This document shows positions 15,411 through 23,165 of a stretch of 35,906 nucleotides of DNA, piece after piece. How positions within the stretch are numbered: position 1 is the first letter of the stretch; every line of letters begins with the position of its first letter. The DNA comes from a virus. The stretch is from the IMG/VR virus record IMGVR_UViG_3300046311_000220, positions 1 to 35,906 of that record. One strand, 5' to 3'. The notes below the pieces were generated by a model. That model was given only the letters and a program-made list of their open reading frames with translations. It searched no databases and was not told the DNA's origin. The translations under genes and the position numbers were made by a program.

Positions 15411-15938
15411 ATGGGATTACCATTACACAAGATAAGTTCTATAAAATTGACAGACAATTCTAAAATTGTTGAAGATTTTAGTAGTGATGCGAATATTAGT
15501 GCAGGAGATATATTGAGTATTATGGGAGTAGATTATCAAATTGAAAAAATTGATGGTGACGACAAATTAATTTTGTATAAACCATATGTAGCGATTGGAG
15601 AACTAGTATCAGACCAATTAACGATAAAGATTTTACCTGGATATATAAAAAATCAGGTAAAACAATATGGTGAATTGGTATTGTTTACATTAGAAGATAT
15701 GACACTAGATGCCACTAAAGGAATGGGAATTAAAACTCCTGGGTGGTGGTATATAAATAAATATGTGTCGAAAGGTATTACACGATATCGGAATGAATTG
15801 TTAGTAGCAGTCAATCTTAATGATGAAATAGTTCCGGTTATGGAACCTATTAAACCTATTGAAATAGTTCCGGTTATGGAACCTATTAAACCTGTTAAAT
15901 CTACTAAATCTGATGTCAACGTATCTACCAAAAAATAG
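15411..15938 (+). CDS. Unknown late protein with a repeated proline-rich tail
   Basis: 175 residues. The first 130 have alternating strands (KISSIKLTDNSKIVEDF, ILSIMGVDYQIEKI, KLILYKPYVAIGELV) suggesting a beta-rich domain. The C-terminus consists of two copies of EIVPVMEPIKP[IV] and a Ser/Lys tail. Its start is one base after the stop of the small membrane protein, and its stop overlaps the GTG start of the next gene. No family was recognised. Confidence 0.6.
   Translation: MGLPLHKISSIKLTDNSKIVEDFSSDANISAGDILSIMGVDYQIEKIDGDDKLILYKPYVAIGELVSDQLTIKILPGYIKNQVKQYGELVLFTLEDMTLDATKGMGIKTPGWWYINKYVSKGITRYRNELLVAVNLNDEIVPVMEPIKPIEIVPVMEPIKPVKSTKSDVNVSTKK
15825..15896 (+). repeat. Two tandem copies of a 36-base unit
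   Basis: Units 15825-15860 and 15861-15896 are nearly identical (one difference near the end), each encoding EIVPVMEPIKP plus I or V. A recent in-frame duplication. Confidence 0.9.
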
Positions 15939-16213
15939 TGTCCCCATTAAATGAAAATAATCTGATTATATATGCGTTAGAGAACTATCTATTAAAAGAG
16001 TCTGCTAATCGAACAATTTTTTTAGCAGACTTCGGCTTAATAAGAACATTTTCTAAGTATCTTGATAAAAATATTGAAAATCGTCCAGAGTTAGTGTATA
16101 ATAGAATGATGATCTTATTTAATTTATTTGAATATGATGCAATAATAATTATATTAAAATATATATTGGGGGATAAATATATATTAATATCAACATATAT
16201 CAGAAATGTTTAA
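15938..16213 (+). CDS. Unknown small helical protein, GTG start overlapping previous stop
   Basis: The 91-residue frame begins with GTG at 15938, sharing one base with the previous stop codon (TAGTG), an arrangement typical of coupled translation. The product is helical, with a hydrophobic C-terminal part (YDAIIIILKYILGDKYILIS). Its end overlaps the next ATG (16206) by 8 bases. No family was recognised. Confidence 0.5.
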   Translation: MSPLNENNLIIYALENYLLKESANRTIFLADFGLIRTFSKYLDKNIENRPELVYNRMMILFNLFEYDAIIIILKYILGDKYILISTYIRNV

Positions 16214-16664
16214 TAATAATAATAGAGATAATAGAGTAGACTTTATAGAACAAAAGCTGGCATTTTTTGAGGGGTTGTCAAAGGAAATGTCCGTAGAATT
16301 TAAAAAAGTTATTGAAAAATTAGTAGAGAACAACGCACAAGTTGCTACTCTCGTAACAAAACAAGATCTCAGAATTAATACCTTAGACATTAATGCTCAA
16401 ACTATTGCATCAGATCTAAAAGATATTTCTCAAAAAATTGATGCTCAGAATTTGAAACAAGATAATAATATATCTATGATTCATATTAATATGACCGATA
16501 TGAATAATAAATTGGTTGAGTTGTACAATTTTCGTACAATTGTCACTTGGTCTGTCACCGCATTAGTGTTTTTTTTAGGGATAGCTGCATCTGCTGGATG
16601 GCTATCCCCAGAAAAACTATCTACTCCCAAACCACAAATACAAGAACAAACAAAAGTAAATTGA
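16206..16664 (+). CDS. Coiled-coil membrane protein, possible holin or spanin-type
   Basis: 152 residues. After a short polar start, residues about 10-105 form a long amphipathic helix with heptad-like spacing (VDFIEQKLAFFEGLSKEMSV, then LRINTLDINAQTIASDLKDI), followed by one membrane segment (about 112-133: TIVTWSVTALVFFLGIAASAGWL) and a short P/Q/K tail. This architecture, a coiled coil plus C-terminal membrane anchor, occurs in phage hemolysin-XhlA-like and other lysis or membrane accessory proteins. The function is not established. It precedes the primase by one base. Confidence 0.6.
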   Translation: MFNNNNRDNRVDFIEQKLAFFEGLSKEMSVEFKKVIEKLVENNAQVATLVTKQDLRINTLDINAQTIASDLKDISQKIDAQNLKQDNNISMIHINMTDMNNKLVELYNFRTIVTWSVTALVFFLGIAASAGWLSPEKLSTPKPQIQEQTKVN

Positions 16665-16665
16665 G

Positions 16666-17634
16666 ATGGATATAATAAGCGATTTGTCTTTAGTATTGGA
16701 TAAATTCAAAAAAACTGGAGAATCTTATACATTTAGGTGTCCTATTTGTGGAGATAGCAACAAAAATAAGTACATCACTAGAGGCTACCTATTTCTGTCT
16801 AAAGAGCGGACTTATATCTACAAGTGCCACAACTGCGGAGTGTGTAAGTCTTTAAATAATTTTTTGAAAGACTCATTTCCTGATTTATATCACAAATATC
16901 TGTACAGCAATTATACATCTCAACCTGAAACTAAAAGGATAGTTACCTTTAAGTCTCCTAATAGAATATATCGACCCATCATCTTTGAAGAATTACCCAC
17001 TATATCAGAACTTCATAAGAATCACGCTGCCAAGTTATATTTGCAACATCGCAAAGTACCAGAAGCATTTCTCAGAAATGCTTATTACACAGAGAATTGG
17101 AAAAAATTCGCAAATCAGTATAAGCACACTTATAATAATATAGATAAGGAGGAATCAAGGATTGTTATACCGTTGATCATAAATGATCAGGCAGTAGGGT
17201 TTCAAGCGAGACTGTTGGGAGTATCCGTGGGAATTAGGTACATCACAATCATGCTGGCGGACGCTCCTAAGATATACGGTCATGATCTAATTGATTGGAA
17301 TAAGCCAGTATATGTTGTGGAGGGCGTGTACGATTCACTTTTTGTCCCAAATTGTATCGCAATGCTAGGTTCTAGCATAGATTTAGATTTTCTGAATTCC
17401 AAATCCAACACTAAATTTGTATTTCTGTATGACAATGAACCATATAATACACAGATTGTTAATCAAATGAAGAAAGTAGTGGATTTGGGGCATTCAGTTT
17501 GCATTTGGGACAAATCCTACAAAGAAAAAGACATTAATGATTGCCTCATTAATGGTACTGACATTAATCCTGTTATAAATAATGATTATTCTGGCACGAG
17601 AGCGAAATTAGAAATTAGTAATTTTATTAAATAA
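16666..17634 (+). CDS. 61: DNA primase, gp61-like
   Basis: It synthesises RNA primers for lagging-strand replication with helicase gp41. The 322-residue product (T4 gp61: 342) begins with a zinc-binding domain: CPIC at about 25-28 and KCHNC at about 53-57. The TOPRIM core shows PVYVVEGVYDSLF (about 210-222, catalytic Glu) and FVFLYDNEPYN (about 247-257, metal-binding Asp), with ARLLG and YGHD nearby. The start ATG at 16666 is one base after the previous stop. No frame problem is seen. Confidence 0.93.
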   Translation: MDIISDLSLVLDKFKKTGESYTFRCPICGDSNKNKYITRGYLFLSKERTYIYKCHNCGVCKSLNNFLKDSFPDLYHKYLYSNYTSQPETKRIVTFKSPNRIYRPIIFEELPTISELHKNHAAKLYLQHRKVPEAFLRNAYYTENWKKFANQYKHTYNNIDKEESRIVIPLIINDQAVGFQARLLGVSVGIRYITIMLADAPKIYGHDLIDWNKPVYVVEGVYDSLFVPNCIAMLGSSIDLDFLNSKSNTKFVFLYDNEPYNTQIVNQMKKVVDLGHSVCIWDKSYKEKDINDCLINGTDINPVINNDYSGTRAKLEISNFIK

Positions 17635-18162
17635 TTGTGTTATAATGATGTTGTAATTAATATCACTAGTAGATTTGATATAAGGACAAATGGGCAAAAT
17701 GTAAAAATCTATGAACTAGTATATGGAGAAAAGACTAATCAAAACTATGTACTCAATCATTTAGATGACAATCCTAATAATAATAAGCTATGTAATCTAG
17801 AATTAGTCACTAATTGGTTCAACTCATCAATACAGAAGAAGTCATCTGGACTAGATATTGGTATAAACTATAATCGTGATAATCGTGTTGGCAGTTATCA
17901 AACAAAAATTGCTATGCCAAGAGTAAATGGTAAGAGAATAACTTTTGGTTCACAATCTATTGATTATCTACAAAACTTACATTTCCAATTTGGAGTAAAG
18001 TCAGGATTAGTGTCTTCTGAACGATACTTACAAGAAGTACCTAATTGGTTGCCAGATCTAACTATCCAATTCAAACCAGAACATCAGATCAAACTAGAAC
18101 TACTAATTGAAGCACACATAGAGAATCAACTTACTTGGGATAAGCCGATTAGGTTGGCATAA
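17635..18162 (+). pseudogene. HNH homing endonuclease remnant lacking a normal start
   Basis: Residues about 39-62 (VLNHLDDNPNNNKLCNLELV) match the HNH signature of phage endonucleases, 'V-x-NH-x-D-x-N-x-x-NN-x-x-x-NL-x-x-VT'. Next comes a region resembling an AP2-like DNA-binding domain (GINYNRDNRVGSYQTKIAM, then GKRITFGS). The upstream histidine usually present in K-x-H-x-LV is Tyr here (KIYELV). There is no ATG in frame before the HNH core; only a TTG at 17635, directly after the primase stop, could serve, and an extended -10 promoter overlaps it. Probably truncated at the N-terminus and decaying, or a degenerate homing gene. Confidence 0.6.
17638..17646 (+). promoter_or_regulatory. Extended -10 promoter after the primase gene
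   Basis: TGTTATAAT (17638-17646) right after the primase stop, inside the 5' end of the HNH frame. If it is used, transcription starts downstream of the only possible HNH start codon. Confidence 0.5.
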
Positions 18163-18174
18163 TCTCACTAAGTC

Positions 18175-18183
18175 TGTTATAAT
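18175..18183 (+). promoter_or_regulatory. Extended -10 promoter
   Basis: TGTTATAAT (hexamer 18178-18183), 28 bases before the ATG at 18212. Confidence 0.6.
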
Positions 18184-18211
18184 AAAAAGGAACAAAGCAT
18201 TACGACACAAA

Positions 18212-18580
18212 ATGAAATCGTTAGATCCAATTTTCAGCTTTTCCGATCATCCGTCATTAAAAGGCGACCCACGCAGCACGTTATATTGTTGCCCTGATAG
18301 AAATAACCATATTAAATTCTACTATGCCAACTATGAAGAATTAGTAGAAATCGGATTGAGTAGTTTAGCTTATTGTAACATGGGCGAACCGTATCGAGTA
18401 CTAGCCAGACTATATTTTATTAAATTTAATAATTGTCACAAAGAAACTATTAATATCTCAATGGAAGATGCAGTACGACTATACAAATATTTGCAAAAAA
18501 TTAATATGATGGTATTAGTATCTAAAGATTTATTAACTGACAACACTTTTAAAAAATATTTAGAAGTATACGAAGATTAA
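18212..18580 (+). CDS. Unknown 122-residue protein
   Basis: A small soluble protein beginning MKSLDPIFSFSDHPSLKGDP, with mixed strand and helix content and no recognised motif. An extended -10 promoter lies 28 bases upstream. One exact copy of the 16-base palindrome is inside its coding sequence (18417-18432), encoding part of YFIKFNN. It has its own promoter and lies ahead of the RNR genes. No function can be given. Confidence 0.6.
   Translation: MKSLDPIFSFSDHPSLKGDPRSTLYCCPDRNNHIKFYYANYEELVEIGLSSLAYCNMGEPYRVLARLYFIKFNNCHKETINISMEDAVRLYKYLQKINMMVLVSKDLLTDNTFKKYLEVYED
18417..18432. repeat. 16-base palindrome, copy 4 (inside a gene)
   Basis: Exact TTATTAAATTTAATAA within the unknown gene at 18212-18580; the only copy found inside coding sequence. 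Confidence 0.8.
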
Positions 18581-18684
18581 TTTTTAATTAAATACTTTAT
18601 ATTATTAAGATGATTCACTTTGATTATACAATCATCAGAAGACTAAATTTTTGATTAAATATTAACCCACAACAGTAAAAAATA

Positions 18685-21600
18685 ATGCAAGTATTTAAAA
18701 GAGATGGCAGCATAGAACCATTAGATCTAGAAAAGATTCATACAATGGTATTTCGTGCATGTGAAGGGGTTGACGATGTGTCCCCTTCATTAGTAGTAAT
18801 GAATAGTAAAATTCAATTAACAGATGGGATTGCTACAGAATATATTCAAAATCTATTAGTGACATCTGCTAATAATTTAATTACTATCGAAGAACCAAAC
18901 TATCAGTACGTGGCAGCACGACTACTACTATTTGGACTATATAAATCTTTATATCCACAGTGGAAAACATTTGGGTTAGTACATATATATCACCATATCA
19001 CTAGATTCAAAAACAAGTATGATTCTATCTTATTTGACAGTTACTCTAAAGAAGATTGGGACGTACTAAATGAAGCAATTGACCATAGTAAAGATTATAA
19101 ATTTACATATGCGTCGTTACAACAATTAATTGATAAGTATCTAATTCAAGACAGATCTACTGGATTTGTATATGAGATTCCGCAGTATGCGTATATGCTG
19201 ATTGCCGCCACAGTATTTCATGATTATCCAGTAGAAACTAGATTAGCTACGGTTATAGATTACTACCATGCAATCTCCGATCATGAAATTAATCTCCCTA
19301 CGCCTATTATGAGTGGCGTGAGAACTAAACAACGCAATTTTTCTAGCTGTTTTCCTGCTGGACAATTAGTGCATACAAGTACTGGATTAAAGCCAATTGA
19401 AACTATTTCCGTTGGAAATATGGTGTTGACTCATGCTGGAAGAATGATGTCAGTATTAGCTACGAATGCTAAATATTTTGAACAAAAATATGTAGCTATT
19501 GATACTTATTCTACTTTGAATGATCAATTTGTTTCAACTGATGATCATTTAATATTTGCGGCTAAGGATGTCGGATGTATTCGTGGTTCTGAACATCGTT
19601 CTTGTATATGCAGTCAGGGTATTTATAAATATTGTGAGAAATATCCCAGACAATATTCTGAAGATTGTATTAATTTATACAAAAATGATTTATTTGAACC
19701 AAAATGGACACCAGCAAAAGAATTAGATGATAATTATTGGGTACATGTGGCATACAATAAATCTGTAGTAAATACTGAGTATTTAATTATATCAGATATA
19801 ATTGATATTGGTAGTCGATACGATATCAATGAAGAAGGATTGATACATTACAAAAGTTATAGATCTGATATATGGTATGTACCTAATAAAATTTATTTGA
19901 ATGAAGAGTTATTCAGATTAATTGGGTATTATTTGGCGGAAGGACATGCTACTGATGGTGGCAGTATGGGATTTACCTTCGGCAACAAAGATAAATATAT
20001 TATTGATGATTGTGTAAATATTATTCAAAACGTATTTGGGTATACAGTAATTCCCTCTAATAATCCTTACGACAATAGTACTAAAGTTAGTATATGCTCT
20101 AAAATTATTACTAACTTGTTTATCCGGCTGTGTAGCAATAAATTTGATAAAAAGTTTATTTGTTATGAATTAATGAATGCTTCTATAGAATTACAAAAGC
20201 AATTACTGATTGGAGTAATTCGGGGAGATGGTTGTGCGTATTCGCAGGGATTGCAGGTAGGGTTGTCTAATAAACAACTAATTTATCAATTATTTGATAT
20301 ATCTTTGCGATTAAAATTGTCACCAACTATAAATGTGCAAAAATATAATGATGGTATACGCCAAGACGTGTATACTATATATTTTCCTAGAAGTGCAAAT
20401 TATGATTTTATTATGGAAGTTGGTAAAGATGTACATAAAGTAAATTATACTAGTAAAACATACGCTTATGGGATATGGAAAGATGACAATTATTTTACTA
20501 AAATAAAAAGCGTTAAAATTATTAATAGTATTGACGATAATATAGTGTATGATTTACAAATTGCTGGAGATGAAAGTTTTGTAGTTTCTGGATTATCTGT
20601 ACACAATTGCGCTTTACTTGATTGTGACGATTCTACTTTATCTATATCTGCTAATAATCAAGCTACCGCTATGCTCACTGCCGCATCTAGTGGTATTGGT
20701 TTAAATGTGGGACGAATGAGGTCTATTGGTAGTAGTATCAGAAATGGTACAGTTATTCATCCTGGTATCGTCCCATTTTTGAAAATCTTTGAATCGACAG
20801 GTAAGGCATTTAGTCAGGCGGCGAGAGGTGGAAAACTAACCTGCTATTACCATATTTTCGGATACGAGATCGAAACAGTCATTCAACTCAAGAACAATCG
20901 TGCAAATGAAGTATCTTCGGTGAAGCATCTTGATTACTGTATTTGTATTTCAGAATTGTTTTATAAGAGATTTATAAATAACCAAAATATCACACTATTC
21001 TGTAATAGTGATACACCAGGATTGTATGATGCTTTTGGCACCCCAGCATTTGATAAATTATATGAATATTACGAGAAAAAGGATGGGGTGAGAAAGAAAG
21101 TTGTATCTATGCAAAAACTGTTTGTAGATCTAATGGAACAACGATCTGAAACGGCGCGGATTTACATAATGAATGTCGATCATGCTAATACACATTCTCC
21201 GTACTTAGACGGAGTATATATGAGCAACTTGTGTGTTGCCCCAGAAACATTATTACTCACCAATAAAGGATATTTGCCAATTGGTACGCTAGAAGATCAA
21301 TCAGTAACGATATGGAATGGATGGGAGTGGTCTGATACGGTAGTAAGAAAAACTGGAATTGATCAGAAACTAATCAATATTAAATTCCAAGATGATAAAG
21401 GTAATATTCATAACATAGAATGTACAGAATATCATAAGTTTTTTATACAATCCCGTAATGATGTAATTGAAGTTCGTGCAAACGATTTGATTGTTGGGCA
21501 ATATATTCAGAATTGGAATCCTCCAGAATTTCTAATTGATTCTGATATAACTTTACATCAATATCATAGAGATTGGTGGGTATATAGCACACATAATATC

Positions 21601-21825
21601 GAAAGATTATCTGATACTTATTGTCTTACCGAACCAAAAAGAAATAGAATGGTAATAAATGGGATTCTCTCTGGGCAATGTGTCGAAATCATCCAGCCAA
21701 GTCACCCAATATCCGATATCAATGATACTGGAATTCACGAACATACTGTAGCAGTTAAGAATAATAAATTAGACGAATTTATTAAGCTATCTCAAGACAA
21801 TGAGTTTCTTGAATTTCCTATCTAA
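18685..21825 (+). CDS. nrdA: RNR large subunit, N-terminal part (NrdA-a), with two inteins
   Basis: Class Ia RNR reduces ribonucleoside diphosphates. The N-terminus (QVFKRDGSIEPLDLEKIHTM) is the ATP-cone regulatory domain. The core follows through RNFSS-C, GIGLNVGRMRSIGSSIRNGT, FSQAARGGKLTCYYHIF, CNSDTPGLYDAFGTPAF and IYIMNVDHANTHSPYL, to SNL-C-VE. These correspond to E. coli residues up to about 450, including Cys225, Asn437, Cys439 and Glu441. Two inteins occupy residues 222-641 and 850-998; about 477 extein residues remain. The protein stops after DINDTG plus about 29 unrelated residues, so the barrel is incomplete and the rest is encoded at 21877. Both parts must assemble for activity, by analogy with the split NrdA of Aeromonas phage Aeh1. 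Confidence 0.93.
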   Translation: MQVFKRDGSIEPLDLEKIHTMVFRACEGVDDVSPSLVVMNSKIQLTDGIATEYIQNLLVTSANNLITIEEPNYQYVAARLLLFGLYKSLYPQWKTFGLVHIYHHITRFKNKYDSILFDSYSKEDWDVLNEAIDHSKDYKFTYASLQQLIDKYLIQDRSTGFVYEIPQYAYMLIAATVFHDYPVETRLATVIDYYHAISDHEINLPTPIMSGVRTKQRNFSSCFPAGQLVHTSTGLKPIETISVGNMVLTHAGRMMSVLATNAKYFEQKYVAIDTYSTLNDQFVSTDDHLIFAAKDVGCIRGSEHRSCICSQGIYKYCEKYPRQYSEDCINLYKNDLFEPKWTPAKELDDNYWVHVAYNKSVVNTEYLIISDIIDIGSRYDINEEGLIHYKSYRSDIWYVPNKIYLNEELFRLIGYYLAEGHATDGGSMGFTFGNKDKYIIDDCVNIIQNVFGYTVIPSNNPYDNSTKVSICSKIITNLFIRLCSNKFDKKFICYELMNASIELQKQLLIGVIRGDGCAYSQGLQVGLSNKQLIYQLFDISLRLKLSPTINVQKYNDGIRQDVYTIYFPRSANYDFIMEVGKDVHKVNYTSKTYAYGIWKDDNYFTKIKSVKIINSIDDNIVYDLQIAGDESFVVSGLSVHNCALLDCDDSTLSISANNQATAMLTAASSGIGLNVGRMRSIGSSIRNGTVIHPGIVPFLKIFESTGKAFSQAARGGKLTCYYHIFGYEIETVIQLKNNRANEVSSVKHLDYCICISELFYKRFINNQNITLFCNSDTPGLYDAFGTPAFDKLYEYYEKKDGVRKKVVSMQKLFVDLMEQRSETARIYIMNVDHANTHSPYLDGVYMSNLCVAPETLLLTNKGYLPIGTLEDQSVTIWNGWEWSDTVVRKTGIDQKLINIKFQDDKGNIHNIECTEYHKFFIQSRNDVIEVRANDLIVGQYIQNWNPPEFLIDSDITLHQYHRDWWVYSTHNIERLSDTYCLTEPKRNRMVINGILSGQCVEIIQPSHPISDINDTGIHEHTVAVKNNKLDEFIKLSQDNEFLEFPI
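19348..20607 (+). other. NrdA intein 1 (420 residues) before the Cys225 equivalent, with LAGLIDADG endonuclease
   Basis: It starts at Cys222 (CFPAGQLVHTSTGLKPIETI), right after FSS, and ends GLSVHN before Cys642, the residue equivalent to catalytic Cys225 of E. coli. A block B-like STDDHLI and C-terminal HN|C are present. The central endonuclease has both LAGLIDADG helices with catalytic acids: RLIGYYLAEGHA (Glu) and LLIGVIRGDGCA (Asp). It therefore looks intact and possibly active for homing. Confidence 0.9.
21232..21678 (+). other. NrdA mini-intein 2 (149 residues) before the Cys439 equivalent
   Basis: It starts at Cys850 (CVAPETLLLTNKGYLPIGTL) after SNL and ends NGILSGQ before Cys999, matching catalytic Cys439 (SNLC-x-E in E. 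coli). Block B-like ECTEYHKF and block F-like TYCLTEPKRNRMVIN are visible. No endonuclease domain is present. The last residue is Gln and the penultimate one Gly instead of the usual His-Asn, a rarer but known ending. Confidence 0.85.
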
Positions 21826-21845
21826 TATCCTCTCAGACCCCTCTA

Positions 21846-21890
21846 GGATGCCCTACAACGTACGATAATTAAAAATATGACTACTGACAT
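21846..21890 (+). promoter_or_regulatory. Late-promoter module, copy B, between nrdA-a and nrdA-b
   Basis: GGATGCCCTACAACGTACG, then AATTAAAAATATGACTACTGAC. The upstream block matches copy D almost exactly (ATGCCCTACAACGCATG). The late -10 is degenerate (TTAAAAATA for TATAAATA). The start codon of nrdA-b is the ATG that in other copies lies just after the -10, so nrdA-b begins with module-derived codons (ATGACTACT). Confidence 0.65.
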
Positions 21891-22848
21891 CTTCCGCATA
21901 GCAACAGACCGCCAATTCGATCCTAATACCGAAACATTAGTAGATGATGTAAAGATAATTGACAGACTGCCACCAGGCATCACATCTTGTGTATTAGGCG
22001 CAATCAGTTGGGATAAGTTATCTGACAACATGTCAGATAACTTTATCAAAATGAAACGATGGTGTGATTTAGAGATCAGATCATTAAATCAGATCATCGA
22101 CATACAGGAATACAATATCCCTAGTACAGAGATAGCCACTAAATCCGCAAGATATTTGGGGGTAGGGATTAATGGTTATGCAACATTTGCTGCACGATTA
22201 GGTTTATCATATAATCATAAAGAATTGTGGCAAATCACTCACGATCTTGCAGAAATGCAGATGTTTTGTCTATTATCTGCATCTAATAACTTAGCCAAAG
22301 AAGTAGGTGAATGTAAATGGTTTTATAAAACTAAATATTCACAAGGAATTCTACCTATCGATCACTACAGGAAAAGTGTAGATGATGTAGTTCCTAATAA
22401 TCTTAATATGGATTGGGAAGGGTTGAGAGAATCAATTTTGATGAATGGACTCAGAAACAGTGCATTTTCTGCGGTGATGCCTGTACAATCATCTTCTGTA
22501 ATTAGTAACAGTACTAATGGAATCGAACTACCTCGCGCACCATTACAAATCATAAAGTCAAAGAATCGATTAATTCGACAAATAGTAAAAGATTTTAAAA
22601 AATTAGAAGATAATTATGAGTATTGTTGGGAAAAAAGTACAAATACAGGATATATCAATATTTGTGCCGTAATTCAAAAATTCTTCGACCAATCTATCTC
22701 AGCCAACTTGTATTACGATCCTAAATGGTTTTCAGACCAAACTATACCAATGGGTACGATGATTGGTGATGTCTTATATGCGTACAAGATGGGATTAAAA
22801 ACATTGTATTATGCTAATTCAAATGACGGTCGAGATGATTATGAATAA
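21877..22848 (+). CDS. nrdA: RNR large subunit, C-terminal part (NrdA-b)
   Basis: 323 residues completing the NrdA barrel. After a 34-residue N-terminal extension without a counterpart in NrdA, ITSCVLGAISWDKL aligns with E. coli ALCTLSAFNLGAIN, giving the regulatory-disulfide Cys462. KSARYLGVGINGYATFAARL, WFYKTKYSQGILPIDHYRKS, GLRNSAFSAVMPVQSSSVIS, NSTNGIELPR and FDQSISANLYYDPKWF follow. TLYYANSNDG carries the Tyr730-Tyr731 pair of the radical path. It ends 9 residues later, before the flexible tail with the redox cysteines (754 and 759 in E. coli). It is in the same frame as nrdA-a, 51 bases after its stop. Confidence 0.93.
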   Translation: MTTDIFRIATDRQFDPNTETLVDDVKIIDRLPPGITSCVLGAISWDKLSDNMSDNFIKMKRWCDLEIRSLNQIIDIQEYNIPSTEIATKSARYLGVGINGYATFAARLGLSYNHKELWQITHDLAEMQMFCLLSASNNLAKEVGECKWFYKTKYSQGILPIDHYRKSVDDVVPNNLNMDWEGLRESILMNGLRNSAFSAVMPVQSSSVISNSTNGIELPRAPLQIIKSKNRLIRQIVKDFKKLEDNYEYCWEKSTNTGYINICAVIQKFFDQSISANLYYDPKWFSDQTIPMGTMIGDVLYAYKMGLKTLYYANSNDGRDDYE

Positions 22849-22860
22849 TCCAGTTAAATG

Positions 22861-22878
22861 TGTTAAAATAGATAAATA
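22861..22878 (+). promoter_or_regulatory. Overlapping extended -10 and late promoter before the tail gene
   Basis: TGTTAAAAT (22861-22869) is followed by GATAAATA (22871-22878), which lies 34 bases before the ATG at 22912, the usual distance for late promoters here. The 63-base gap between nrdA-b and the tail gene is thus mainly promoter sequence. Confidence 0.5.
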
Positions 22879-22911
22879 ATTAATTACCCACCAATATATA
22901 AATCAAGAACC

Positions 22912-23085
22912 ATGCCAGAACAACATCCAGAATTGCTAACCGAAATATTGCCATCACACCCATTACCAATTCCTCAGCCAGAATTGCTGACAGAAGTACT
23001 GTCCACTTCTCCACATAAACGTAAGTATTGCACACCAATGATCATTAATGATGACACAGAAAGTTGCGAAAGTTGTAACGTTTAA
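22912..23085 (+). CDS. 57-residue protein ending CESCNV: candidate detached NrdA redox tail
   Basis: ATG 22912, TAA 23083-23085. The C-terminus is NDDTESCESCNV. NrdA proteins end in a mobile arm with two cysteines that re-reduces the active site (E. coli DDGCESGACKI; human RRM1 ends CLMCGS), and NrdA-b lacks this arm. The rest has two similar segments, PELLTEILPSHP and PELLTEVLSTSP, in proline-rich linker style, plus an extra Cys in KYCTPM. It is in the same frame as nrdA-a and nrdA-b, but at least three stop codons lie in between. The role is inferred from the tail, the position and the missing arm; a separate small thiol carrier is the alternative. Confidence 0.6.
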   Translation: MPEQHPELLTEILPSHPLPIPQPELLTEVLSTSPHKRKYCTPMIINDDTESCESCNV

Positions 23086-23100
23086 AAGGTATTAGGTAAT

Positions 23101-23140
23101 ATAAATCCCACTAAATCCCACTAAATTTAGTGGGATTTAT
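23101..23140 (+). terminator. Hairpin between the tail gene and nrdB
   Basis: AAATCCCACT occurs twice in tandem (23103-23112, 23113-23122), and AGTGGGATTT follows at 23129-23138. Two structures compete: a zero-loop 26-base palindrome (23113-23138), or a 12-bp stem (23101-23112 with 23129-23140) with a 16-base loop. The following TTAAAATTATT is only a poor T-run. Confidence 0.6.
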
Positions 23141-23145
23141 TAAAA

Positions 23146-23161
23146 TTATTAAATTTAATAA
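23146..23161. repeat. 16-base palindrome, copy 5, directly before nrdB
   Basis: Exact copy ending four bases before the nrdB ATG (23166), where a ribosome binding site would be expected. Confidence 0.85.
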
Positions 23162-23165
23162 TAAC

